DNA from: Pirellulales bacterium
Lineage (GTDB): Bacteria; Planctomycetota; Planctomycetia; Pirellulales; Thermoguttaceae
Reading direction: 5' to 3'
Length of the DNA: 38,492 nt
Assembly: GCA_013360685.1 (NCBI GenBank)
Contig: JABWBD010000020.1
Location: 1-38,492, forward strand
Below, one piece after another: positions 1 through 7,651 of this stretch. The translations under genes were made by a program, and so were the position numbers. Positions within the stretch are counted from its first letter, which is position 1. Each line of letters begins with the position of its first letter. Under the pieces are notes generated by a model. The model saw only the letters and a list, made by a program, of their open reading frames with translations, ran no database searches and had not been told where the DNA came from.

Positions 1-185
1 CGGTCTACCCGACGCCGAACCCCGGCACTCCAAATCCGAAGACGTGATCCAAGACAGTCCCTTGGAACCAGCGCCCGGGGCGCGGGTCATTCCTGACCTG
101 CGCCCCGTTTTGTTGGGTGGATCTTAATTGGACAGCGCCACTTCGTAGAGCAGGAGCGATGTAACACACAAAACGGCAATCGCTT

Positions 186-214
186 CCGCCCCCGCCGCTT
201 CGCGGCGGGGGCGG
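186..214. repeat. GC-rich 13-bp hairpin (REP-like)
   Basis: Bases 186-198 pair perfectly with 202-214 around a TTC loop. There is no T-run on either side, so it is a poor Rho-independent terminator. It lies directly beside the dispersed repeat at 210-245, and together they look like a REP-type extragenic element. Confidence 0.6.
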
Positions 215-245
215 CGGCAGGGCAACGAAGCGGAGGACTGTTGGA
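210..245 (-). repeat. Dispersed repeat, copy 1
   Basis: The reverse complement of 210-245 matches 3345-3380 at 35 of 36 positions. Copy 1 is intergenic. Copy 2 lies inside the odd C-terminal tail of the DUF4838 gene. A 36-bp match with one difference is far beyond chance, so this is a real repeat family with at least two members here. Confidence 0.8.
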
Positions 246-259
246 CCATGACCCCAAAA

Positions 260-336
260 GGCGGAAGCCGTGGGACTCGAACCGGCGTCTGCGTGCTCCC
301 AGCGCACGTGGGTCAGCCGCTACTCTACATCCCGCC
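260..336 (-). tRNA. Degenerate tRNA-like element, anticodon UGG (Pro-like)
   Basis: Exactly 77 nt. Read on the minus strand, 336-330 (GGCGGGA) pairs with 266-260 (UUCCGCC), giving a 7-bp acceptor with one G-U. A D-arm GAGU/ACCC (one A-C mismatch) has an 8-nt loop containing GG. The anticodon stem CGUGC/GCACG is perfect around loop GCUGGGA, with anticodon UGG followed by G37 as in tRNA-Pro. Then come a 5-nt variable loop and a T-arm with the consensus GGTTCGAGTCC. Faults: the linker before the D-stem is 4 nt instead of 2, C replaces U33, and the 3' side of the T-stem carries 3 extra bases. There is no encoded CCA; four T follow. It may be a pseudo-tRNA or an array-type atypical tRNA. An alternative outer pairing, 360-355 with 266-261, also exists. 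Confidence 0.4.
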
Positions 337-589
337 AAGTCAGAACGGCCGGATTTCCGCCCGGCGATCTCCTGGCCCCCGGCCAGGCGCGATACCCGGG
401 CTTCGCCACGTTCTGCCAGCGGCCCGCGCGGGAGTCGAACCTGATCTCCGTGATGTCCGCGGTGCTCACAGTCAGCAGGAAGCCGTCCTTCTTGAATTGC
501 ACCAACCGAAGTTCCGCCACCGGATCGTGCCGATAGAAGGTGCTGTCCCGGCGGAGAACGTGCTCCACCACCTGCTTTTCTTGGCACAA
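320..589 (-). pseudogene. Possible short remnant or hypothetical ORF (89 aa)
   Basis: A TTG-started open frame of 89 codons ends in a TAG that lies inside the tRNA-like element. Its first half (roughly residues 15-50, with segments such as FYRHDPVAELRLVQFKKDG) has the alternating hydrophobic pattern of a beta-rich domain. The second half is Pro/Gly/Arg-rich and looks non-coding. No clear ribosome binding site is visible and I do not recognise a family. It may be a decayed fragment or chance. Confidence 0.2.
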
Positions 590-688
590 TGCAACACTTG
601 CCCCAAAGGCAGTAGAAAGTTACGCTCACACGTGCAGCCCGAAGTCCCGAAATTGCAGTCGCTTACGTCATCGCCCGTCGCCGTAAGT

Positions 689-718
689 CATGCAACACGC
701 GCCGCGGGGTGTTGCATG
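689..718. repeat. Perfect dyad upstream of the DUF4838 gene
   Basis: CATGCAACAC (689-698) pairs perfectly with GTGTTGCATG (709-718) across a 10-nt spacer. It lies about 190 bp upstream of the DUF4838 start, so it could be an operator or an RNA hairpin. No T-tract follows. Confidence 0.5.
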
Positions 719-909
719 CGCCAGCACGACTCGCCGCTGCCTTCCCGGACAAAGGGCCCCCGATCATCGAATACTGCCAGTGGCCCAACGTGCGCCGCTC
801 GAATCTTTGCAACGCGCCGATTACGATTAGGAATGCTCTGTCTACACGGAAAATCGCATACCGGCGAGGTGCCGGTTCCCGTTCTTGAACCCCTTCGAAA
901 TTCGCGCCC

Positions 910-3549
910 ATGAGAAAATCCATGAAGAGAACCTTGCTCCTGTTGTTCTGCCTGCTGTTTTCGCAGGCGAATTCGTACTCCGCGGAACTGGCCAAAGACG
1001 GCGCGACAAGCTGGAAGATCATTCTTCCCGACCAGCCGGCGCTGGTCGAGAAGACCGCCGCGCGCGAACTGGCCGAGCATCTCAAGCTCGTCACCGGTGC
1101 GAATTTCCAGACGATCGCCGAAAAGGACGCTGCCCCAGACGGGAAGTCGCTGATTTTCATCGGCCAGACGGCGAAAGCCCCGAAGAAGGACTATCAGTTC
1201 GACGAGATCCTGATCCGGATGGACGGCGGAAACCTGGTTCTCGCCGGGCATGAAAAGCGTGGCTGCCTCTACGCCGTCTATTCATTCCTTCAGGACATCG
1301 TCGGGGTCCGCTGGTGGGCGCCCGAAGCGACGTTCATCCCGAAAAAGCCGACGCTCGTCGTCGCGGACGACCTGGCCGTCTCCTACGCGCCGCGGATGAT
1401 CTCGCGCGAAATGTACCACCGCGACGCCCAGCCGACCGTCTTCTCCGCCCGCATGAAAGGCAACGGCTCCTTGACCCCGGAGTACGGCGGAGCGGTGCGG
1501 ATCGTCCATTTCGTCCATTCGTTCTACAAGTATCTTCCGCCCGATAAGTACTTCGAGGCCCATCCCGACTGGTACTCGGAAATCGACGGCAAACGCAAGC
1601 ACGAGTACGCGCAGCTTTGCCTGACCAATGAAGAGATGATCCGGGAGCTGACCAGGAACGTCCTGGAAACACTGCGAAAAAACCCGGACGCGAAGATGAT
1701 CGACGTTTCCCAGAACGACTGGCACGGGTTCTGCACCTGCGCGAAGTGCAAGGCGATCGACGACGCGGAGGAGAGCCACGCGGGAACGCTCATCGTGATG
1801 CTCAACAAGGTCGCCGAGGCGGTCGAAAAGGAGTTTCCCGACGTCCTGGTCGAGACGCTGGCCTATCAGTACACGCGCAAGCCGCCCAAGACCGTCAAGC
1901 CCCGCGACAACGTCCTGATCCGCCTGTGCACGATCGAATGTTCCTACATCCAACCGCTGGACGGCGAGCAGAACCGGAAATTTGCTGCCGACTTGGAAGG
2001 CTGGAGCAAACTGGCCAAACACCTGTTCATCTGGGACTACACGACCAACTACAACGATTACCTCGGCCCGCATCCCAACCTGCGAGTTCTCGTCCCCAAC
2101 GTCCGCTATTTCGTCAAGCACGGGGCCATCGGCCTTTTTGAGGAAGGCGAGGGCGACGATTTCTGCGAGTTGAAAAACTGGCTGCTCCTGCGGGTCATGT
2201 GGGAGCCGCACCTCGACGGCGAGAAGCTGATCGACGAGTTCCTCCGCGGCTACTACGGCGAAGCGGTCGCACCGCTCGTCCGGCAGTACTGGGATGTCCT
2301 GATCACCCAGGCGGAAAAGGAGAAGATCTACCTGGGCTGTTTCGGCATGAACTCGGCGAAATGGATCGACCTGGCGACGCTCAATCAGGCCACCGGGATC
2401 ATGAACGAGGCGATCGAAACGGCGACGAAGGTCTACGGCCCCGATTCCGACGAACTGGCGCGCTTGCAGAAGTCGAAGATGGGCGTCGACCATGTCTGGT
2501 TGACCCGTTACTATCCGCTGCGCTGCGAGGCCCGCGAGAAGAAGCTGCCGTTTCTCGGCCCGAAAGACCCGCTCAAAGCGGCGGAGGAATTTGCGGACTT
2601 CGCCAGACGATTCAAGACCAAGGCGGCGGTGATCTCACAGGAGGCGAATTTCCCGCTGTACTTGGAAGGTCTGAAGGCGGGATTCATCGCCCAGAAGAAT
2701 CCGCCGGAAATCTGCAAGGGCCTCCCGGAGGACGCCTGGCTTGTTTGCGATGCCCTGTCGTTCCACAACTACAACGAAGCGGCGACGATCATCGACGACC
2801 CGGAAGGCTGGAACGGCAAGAGCGTCCGCATGGGAACCAAGGTGGACTGGAACACCAGCTATACGCCGCCGGTCCGCGGGAAGTACCGCGTGCTCGCCTC
2901 GCTCCGCTGCGAAGGGAATCTCAAGGAAGGCCGGGCCGGCTCGTGGGGCGTCTACGACGCGCAGGGGAAGAAATCGCTCAAGAACATGACGCTCACTCCC
3001 AAGCAGTTTGTGACCGACGACGGCTCGTTCGACAGGAAGTTCCGCTGGATCGACCTGGGCGTGGTCGACTTCGTCGCCGGCGCGTACTTCTGGTTCGCCC
3101 ACGGGCACAGCCCCGAGCTGGACGCAATCTTCGTTGACCGCGTGGTGCTCATCGGCGCAGTGGAGAGGAGTGGGATGGAAATGACCCGCCGCGGAATGCT
3201 GGAGCGCCTCCTTGCGGATTTCCGCGGGTTGCCGCCGCGTCTGGCAGGTCGCTCACGGACACCCGGGATGGCTCCACCTTATCGACTTAAGACCCTTCCG
3301 AGCGTGCTCAGTGGAGCCCTTGATTCTGCACGAGCTGCGCCCGATCCAACAGTCCTCCGCTTCCTTGCCCTGCCGCCGCCATCTCGCGAATCAGGTATCT
3401 CCAGTGCTCGTGCTCTGCGTCCGCAATATCCGACAAGCCCCACCCCCTCCACCATGCGCGAAGCGGAAGAGGAAGTCCAGGCCGTTCAAGGCGCTATGCC
3501 GGCGCGCTTCGCGCATAAGAGCATCTCCGGCGCCGAGCGAGCTTGTTGA
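910..3549 (+). CDS. Exported DUF4838-family (alpha-glucuronidase-like) protein with aberrant C-terminus
   Basis: The 879-codon frame starts at ATG 910; an in-frame ATG at 922 would give a tighter signal peptide (KRT then Leu-rich core, cleavage near residue 25). Residues about 30-150 resemble the N-terminal domain of GH67 alpha-glucuronidases (AARELAEHL, then GCLYAVYSFLQDIVGVRWWAP). Residues about 160-500 are a DUF4838 barrel with the cysteine cluster FCTCAKC near residue 275. About 630-750 looks like a beta-sandwich ending in DRVVLIG. DUF4838 proteins are presumed polysaccharide-acting enzymes, but activity is unproven. From about residue 752 the sequence becomes Pro/Arg/Ser-rich and covers a copy of the dispersed repeat. 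I infer that the true stop was lost by frameshift, insertion or assembly error. The end overlaps the convergent gene by 64 bp. Confidence 0.85.
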   Translation: MRKSMKRTLLLLFCLLFSQANSYSAELAKDGATSWKIILPDQPALVEKTAARELAEHLKLVTGANFQTIAEKDAAPDGKSLIFIGQTAKAPKKDYQFDEILIRMDGGNLVLAGHEKRGCLYAVYSFLQDIVGVRWWAPEATFIPKKPTLVVADDLAVSYAPRMISREMYHRDAQPTVFSARMKGNGSLTPEYGGAVRIVHFVHSFYKYLPPDKYFEAHPDWYSEIDGKRKHEYAQLCLTNEEMIRELTRNVLETLRKNPDAKMIDVSQNDWHGFCTCAKCKAIDDAEESHAGTLIVMLNKVAEAVEKEFPDVLVETLAYQYTRKPPKTVKPRDNVLIRLCTIECSYIQPLDGEQNRKFAADLEGWSKLAKHLFIWDYTTNYNDYLGPHPNLRVLVPNVRYFVKHGAIGLFEEGEGDDFCELKNWLLLRVMWEPHLDGEKLIDEFLRGYYGEAVAPLVRQYWDVLITQAEKEKIYLGCFGMNSAKWIDLATLNQATGIMNEAIETATKVYGPDSDELARLQKSKMGVDHVWLTRYYPLRCEAREKKLPFLGPKDPLKAAEEFADFARRFKTKAAVISQEANFPLYLEGLKAGFIAQKNPPEICKGLPEDAWLVCDALSFHNYNEAATIIDDPEGWNGKSVRMGTKVDWNTSYTPPVRGKYRVLASLRCEGNLKEGRAGSWGVYDAQGKKSLKNMTLTPKQFVTDDGSFDRKFRWIDLGVVDFVAGAYFWFAHGHSPELDAIFVDRVVLIGAVERSGMEMTRRGMLERLLADFRGLPPRLAGRSRTPGMAPPYRLKTLPSVLSGALDSARAAPDPTVLRFLALPPPSRESGISSARALRPQYPTSPTPSTMREAEEEVQAVQGAMPARFAHKSISGAERAC
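3345..3380 (+). repeat. Dispersed repeat, copy 2 (inside DUF4838 tail)
   Basis: Partner of 210-245 in opposite orientation, one mismatch in 36 bases. It is translated as part of the abnormal tail of the upstream reading frame, which supports that tail being extragenic DNA. Confidence 0.8.
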
Positions 3550-4895
3550 TCGGGGCCCTTGGAGAGAAACGTCTTCAAGGCAAGATCATGGACCTTTCGG
3601 TCCCACTGCGAAAGCTCCGACCATCTTGCCATCAGGGGCGAGAACGTGTGAGGCCCCTTCCCGTCCACCGAAGCCGCCATCGCCGGCTTCTCTTCGTCGC
3701 GGTTCCACATCAACTTGAGCCACGTGTTGGCGATCCGCACCATGTCCTCCTCGGTAAAGACGACGCCGCGCCGCGCAGCCGCCACGGCCAGGCTCATGCT
3801 CAACGAAGCGTGGCTGGTGTCCTCGTAGCCCGAAGAGCCCGGGCGGCCGTACTCGGTCCAGTCCCAGTAGTGCCAGCGGTAGGCGTTGTTCGTTTCGTCC
3901 AACTCCAAGTGGCTCCGGAAATAGCGGACCATCTGCTCGGCGCGGCGCGCCATCAGCGGATGGGCGCCCTCGAGATCCTTGAGCACGAGCCACGCCCGGG
4001 CCAGCGCCGCAAACTGGTTGTGCGGCATGATCCGGTTGGGATAGCGGTCCGTCAGCGTCGGTGCGAAGCGGTATCCTCCGCCGGCTTCGCCCATCTCCAG
4101 CCAGTCCTGCTCGTTTTTCTCGAACACGTGCTTGTTGATGAACGCCAGGAACTTGTCGGCGTCGGCGCCGAACCGCTCGCGCAACTCGGTCCTGGTCTTG
4201 ACGGCCTCGATGAATACGGCCGCCGGATAGACAAACATCCCTTGGTGCACGGCGTACTCGATCGGTTCCGGAGCGGCGGTGCGGACCATGAAACGGTCGC
4301 CCTGGCGGGGACGTCCCTTGATCTTGAACCGAAACGGTGGGATCTGCGCGATCGCCGCGCCGTCCTCGTAGGCGATCTCGGCCGCGAGGACCTGGCGCGT
4401 GGTCCAATCGAGAATGCGAAACCGCTCCGGTCCCGCGTGGAACTCGAGAACGTAGGTATGGCCTGTACAGCGGGCCGCTGCCTCGCCGTTCATGTTCTTC
4501 TGGTAGGCCGGCTCGATGTCGGCCTCGGAGACGTTGTGCAGCCGCTCGGCGTTGGCCACGGCGCAGGAGTATGTCTTGGTGTTCCAACTCAGAAAGCCGT
4601 CGCCGTCGGGATCGGACGCGGCGGCCATGATCCGCTGGAAGTGCTCGCCGATCTTGGCCAGCCAGTAGGGATCTCCGGTCGCCTCCCACATCTGGGCGTA
4701 GCTCTCGATCACGGCGCCTTCGCCCCAGCCGAGCGTGCCGGAGTCGGCGCTGTCGGTGAAGCCCTTTCCCTCGTTGCGTGTTAAGTCGTACGCCTTATAG
4801 GCTTCGGCCAGCTTCGCCGCGTCGATCTGCGCCGGCGCTTCGCCGGCCCGGATGGCGGATAGAACCACGATTGCGGTGAATAACCATCCTCTCAT
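3486..4895 (-). CDS. Exported (alpha/alpha)-barrel-like protein, function unknown
   Basis: 469 aa. The frame is open back to 5150, but ATG 4895 is preceded by AAAGGGAG at good spacing and starts a signal peptide (MRGWLFTAIVVLSA, cleaved near APAQ), so I chose it. The mature protein is helix-rich with repeated aromatic/acidic motifs (SGTLGWGEGAVIESYAQMWE, RWHYWDWTEYG, YEDTSHASLS). This resembles six-hairpin or alpha/alpha-toroid carbohydrate enzymes such as uronate epimerases and unsaturated glucuronyl hydrolases. A Trp/Asp/Glu-rich active-site face is plausible but not assigned. It is separated from the upstream carrier gene by 255 bp with its own promoter, so it is probably a distinct transcript. 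Its last 20 codons overlap the abnormal tail of the convergent gene. Confidence 0.8.
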   Translation of the reverse strand: MRGWLFTAIVVLSAIRAGEAPAQIDAAKLAEAYKAYDLTRNEGKGFTDSADSGTLGWGEGAVIESYAQMWEATGDPYWLAKIGEHFQRIMAAASDPDGDGFLSWNTKTYSCAVANAERLHNVSEADIEPAYQKNMNGEAAARCTGHTYVLEFHAGPERFRILDWTTRQVLAAEIAYEDGAAIAQIPPFRFKIKGRPRQGDRFMVRTAAPEPIEYAVHQGMFVYPAAVFIEAVKTRTELRERFGADADKFLAFINKHVFEKNEQDWLEMGEAGGGYRFAPTLTDRYPNRIMPHNQFAALARAWLVLKDLEGAHPLMARRAEQMVRYFRSHLELDETNNAYRWHYWDWTEYGRPGSSGYEDTSHASLSMSLAVAAARRGVVFTEEDMVRIANTWLKLMWNRDEEKPAMAASVDGKGPHTFSPLMARWSELSQWDRKVHDLALKTFLSKGPDQQARSAPEMLLCAKRAGIAP

Positions 4896-5000
4896 GGGCG
4901 ACTCCCTTTCGTGATTTGCCGTGGCGGCCGCCTGCGGCGGCAACAGCAGTAGGGGCGGATCGTTCTCGTCGGTGGCAATGTCTTGGCTCACGAAACGGGG

Positions 5001-5029
5001 ATTATAGCCGCTCGGCCGGCTGATGTACC
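5001..5029 (-). promoter_or_regulatory. Promoter for the (alpha/alpha)-barrel gene
   Basis: On the minus strand, GGTACA (5029-5024) lies 17 nt before a perfect TATAAT (5006-5001), about 106 nt upstream of ATG 4895. The -35 is weak (3 of 6), the -10 is consensus. A TATAAT is striking in DNA this GC-rich. Confidence 0.5.
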
Positions 5030-5150
5030 AGCCTGTCGCCCCGGGCCTGGCCCGCCGGGCAGCCTCGCTACACGCGGCGCGAGAACCTGCTTCCGCGCGC
5101 TTCGAGGGCATCCCATTACTCACGCAACGGATCGCGGGGACCTTGGGCAC

Positions 5151-6296
5151 TTATCCCCGGCGCGATCGCTTCTCCTCCCTCCCGGAGCGGCGCCACCAGG
5201 ACGCGAGCAGCGAACTGCTCAGAGCGCTCCAGGGACCAAAGACAGCCGACCCTAGGGCGGCAGCGGGACTATTCCAGACGTTCAACGCCAGCGCCGTCGC
5301 CATGCCGCCATTTTGGATTCCGACCTCCAACGCGACCGTGCGGCTGTCGCGACGGTCAAGCCCCAATCCCCGGGCCGCACCATAGCCCAAGGCATAGCCG
5401 GCTGCGTTATGGCAAACCGCTGCCCCGAACAGGCTCAGGCCGACGGCCGCCAGGTCGGCCCGGGCCAGCGCGATCGTGATCGCAATGATTACACAGATGG
5501 AGAACATGGCCGCTGCGGGCAGCACGCCGGTCACCTTCTGCACCAGGCGAGGAGTGTAGCGACGGCCCAGCAGTCCCAGTAGCACCGGCAGCAGGATCAT
5601 CCCAAAAATGCCCGCCGTCATCTCGCCGACGTCGATCGGAACGTACTGCCCGGCCAGCGCCTGCACGAGTCGCGGCGTCGCCAGCGGCGAAATGGCGGTC
5701 GAACACGCCGTCATGGTCACCGACAGCGCCACGTTGGCCCGCGCAAGATAGGCGATCACGTTCGAGGCGACGCCGCCGGGACAGGAACCGATCAGGATTA
5801 AGCCGGCGGCCACCTCGCTGGGCAAGCCGAACGTACGGGCGAACGTCCAACCGGCCAAGGGCATGATCGTGTACTGGCAGACCACGCCGATCAGCACGGC
5901 GCGGGGCATCCTCGCCACGCGTCCAAAGTCGTCGAACGTAAGCGTTACGCCCATGCCGAACATGATCACCTGCACCAACGGCAAGATGGCCTGCTTCGGC
6001 TCCCACCCTCGTAACGACCACGTATAGAGCCAGGGATAGCACCAGGCACTGACCCCGAAGGCGAGCACCCAGAGCGTGAACGCCAGCGATTGGAAACGCC
6101 GGCTGGTCGCGGCCGACAATGCGCAAAGCGTCCCCGATAGTACGGCCGCGATGCCGCCGTACGCCCCGCAGCGGGCCAAGGAGAGTCCCACGGCGCCGAC
6201 GCCCGTGAGGACGGCGGCCATGAACAGCGTGGCGGAGATGCAGGGCATCCGCGGTTCGCTATGTTCACTCACGGCTCTTCGGTGCCAATTGTTCAC
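5151..6296 (-). CDS. Bile acid:sodium symporter family (BASS/SBF) carrier
   Basis: 381 aa from GTG 6296, which overlaps the upstream stop as GTGA; ATG 6248 is an alternative start. The protein is almost wholly membrane-embedded, with about ten hydrophobic segments. Family signatures are visible: GMGVTLTFDDF near residue 115, LILIGSCPGGVASNVIAYLA (the conserved SCPGG/N motif), and a late ALEVGIQNGGMATALA, which matches the E-x-G-x-Q-N sodium/substrate motif. Family members import bile acids, pyruvate, pantothenate or other organic anions with Na+. Coupling to a sialidase-like protein and an aldolase-type lyase suggests a sugar acid or its breakdown product as substrate; that part is inference. 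Confidence 0.9.
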   Translation of the reverse strand: MNNWHRRAVSEHSEPRMPCISATLFMAAVLTGVGAVGLSLARCGAYGGIAAVLSGTLCALSAATSRRFQSLAFTLWVLAFGVSAWCYPWLYTWSLRGWEPKQAILPLVQVIMFGMGVTLTFDDFGRVARMPRAVLIGVVCQYTIMPLAGWTFARTFGLPSEVAAGLILIGSCPGGVASNVIAYLARANVALSVTMTACSTAISPLATPRLVQALAGQYVPIDVGEMTAGIFGMILLPVLLGLLGRRYTPRLVQKVTGVLPAAAMFSICVIIAITIALARADLAAVGLSLFGAAVCHNAAGYALGYGAARGLGLDRRDSRTVALEVGIQNGGMATALALNVWNSPAAALGSAVFGPWSALSSSLLASWWRRSGREEKRSRRG

Positions 6297-7504
6297 TGGG
6301 CTTTGTCAATCCGCAGTGCTTTCACAGGAATGATTGCCAGCTCGGCACTATTGTTGTTCCACAGTTCGCGGCCGGCGCCGACTCGCCCCACGTTGCCGCC
6401 GTTGTTCGAGTAGCCCACGTAGAGTCTGCCGCCGTTCTCGATCGCATAGGGGTAAGCGAGTGAGGCGTTTTGGTGCGACTCGCCGGGGCCTTCGGGAAAT
6501 TCCGCGCGCCGGATGACAAAAACCTTCGAGAATCTTGCCTCGCCCGGCTTGCTTACGGCGATCGTCAAGGGAGCTCGCCGCTTGCCGGTGTCCGCCGTGG
6601 TGGTCCCCACCAAGTATCGCTGGCCGGTACTGAGCGTCCCTGCGCACGGCTTGGACGTCGCCATGGGAAGATCGCTTGAGACCATCGGGGTCCAGGTGCG
6701 GCCGTAATCCCTGCTCAGGGCCGCCAGCGCCCGCGGCTCTTCTCCGTAACGGGATATGTTCACCACGCGTGCACCGTCCACGAGGACGCTCGACTCGCCC
6801 CACATCGCGCCCAGGCCGCCGCCGCGCGGGATGACCACCAGGTCCCACTCCGTCCAATCGCCGCCGTGGCTGATGGCTACGGCGGCCGGATTGCCTTCGC
6901 CAACGCAAATGCCGGGCATGATCCAGTTGCCGTCCTCCATTTTCGCCGGTTCGGTCATCGGCCAGAACCCGTTTCCCACGACCCTCCCGCGCGATTGCCA
7001 GCAACCGGTCGAGCCATCCAGGGTATACGCGCGCGTGTGGACGTTTTGCATGGTGCCGGAGTATGCCCCGTGAAAGGCCCAGAGCTCGCCTTGATGGGAC
7101 AGGAAGACGCCATGGCTGACGCCGATGTCCGGCTCTTCGCCCGCGTCGATCGTTCGCACATCGCTCCACGTGGCGCCCCCATCCTCGCTGACGCAGAAGC
7201 GAGCTTCTTCGGTGTCGGTGTTCTCGCCTCCCCGATTGTGGCCGAAGGAGGCGTAGAGCTTCTCCTTGTGCCAGGCGAGGGCCACGCCGTGCAGAAAGCG
7301 ATAGCCATCCCTGTTGAATTCGTAGGGCTTGATGGTATGGAACGCCACGCCTTCCAAGACAGGCAGTTCGGCCGCCCTCGGAACGTCTTGCGAGCCGCCC
7401 CAGAGCGAAATCGGCTCGGGCTGCGTTGCGCGCGCGGAAGCCGCGGCAGCGATCGCCAGGCCGCATAGGAGCATTCTGGGCATGGAACGAATTCTCGCTG
7501 GCAC
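6293..7504 (-). CDS. Exported sialidase-superfamily (BNR/Asp-box) protein
   Basis: 403 aa from GTG 7504. I preferred this start because a perfect AGGAGG (7516-7511) lies 6 nt upstream; further ATGs at 7483 and 7474 remain possible. A signal peptide follows (LLCGLAIAAAASARA). The body is a beta-propeller with Asp-box motifs SEDGGATW (residues 106-113) and SRDYGRTW (264-271), typical of the sialidase superfamily. Exo-sialidases release sialic acid, but many Asp-box proteins have other roles and I cannot confirm the Arg triad or catalytic Tyr/Glu. It lies 147 bp after the lyase gene and is translationally coupled to the carrier, so an operon is likely. Confidence 0.85.
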   Translation of the reverse strand: MPARIRSMPRMLLCGLAIAAAASARATQPEPISLWGGSQDVPRAAELPVLEGVAFHTIKPYEFNRDGYRFLHGVALAWHKEKLYASFGHNRGGENTDTEEARFCVSEDGGATWSDVRTIDAGEEPDIGVSHGVFLSHQGELWAFHGAYSGTMQNVHTRAYTLDGSTGCWQSRGRVVGNGFWPMTEPAKMEDGNWIMPGICVGEGNPAAVAISHGGDWTEWDLVVIPRGGGLGAMWGESSVLVDGARVVNISRYGEEPRALAALSRDYGRTWTPMVSSDLPMATSKPCAGTLSTGQRYLVGTTTADTGKRRAPLTIAVSKPGEARFSKVFVIRRAEFPEGPGESHQNASLAYPYAIENGGRLYVGYSNNGGNVGRVGAGRELWNNNSAELAIIPVKALRIDKAQ

Positions 7505-7651
7505 CACAGTCCTCCTATTCCTCATTCGCTTCGTCGCAACGGCCAACGGCCTGCGCGTTGCACCGTGGCGGGCCTGTGCTCGCAGCCCTCTCAGTCCGTT
7601 GCGGCGAAACGGGCCAATGGCACGCCGTGGCGCATCTTACCGCGCAACGTT

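Larger units (their letters stand above)
1..909. other. Gene-poor left flank
   Basis: About 0.9 kb with no convincing protein gene. Open frames exist on both strands, but their compositions (Pro/Arg/Gly-rich, low complexity) look like non-coding GC-rich DNA. It holds a 13-bp GC hairpin (186-214), one copy of a dispersed repeat (210-245), a tRNA-like element (260-336, minus) and a perfect 10-bp dyad with a 10-nt loop (689-718). A short minus-strand stretch (about 590-430) could be a gene remnant. The left edge of the window cuts whatever lay further left. Confidence 0.6.

Noticed and set aside
5..307. A 100-codon minus-strand frame at the left edge, with AGSSPTASA-type sequence
   Set aside because: It is the translation of the tRNA-like T-arm and repeat DNA; there is no ribosome binding site or domain.
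4896..5150. Extension of the (alpha/alpha)-barrel gene to 554 aa
   Set aside because: The promoter (5001-5029), a good ribosome binding site and the signal peptide all mark ATG 4895.
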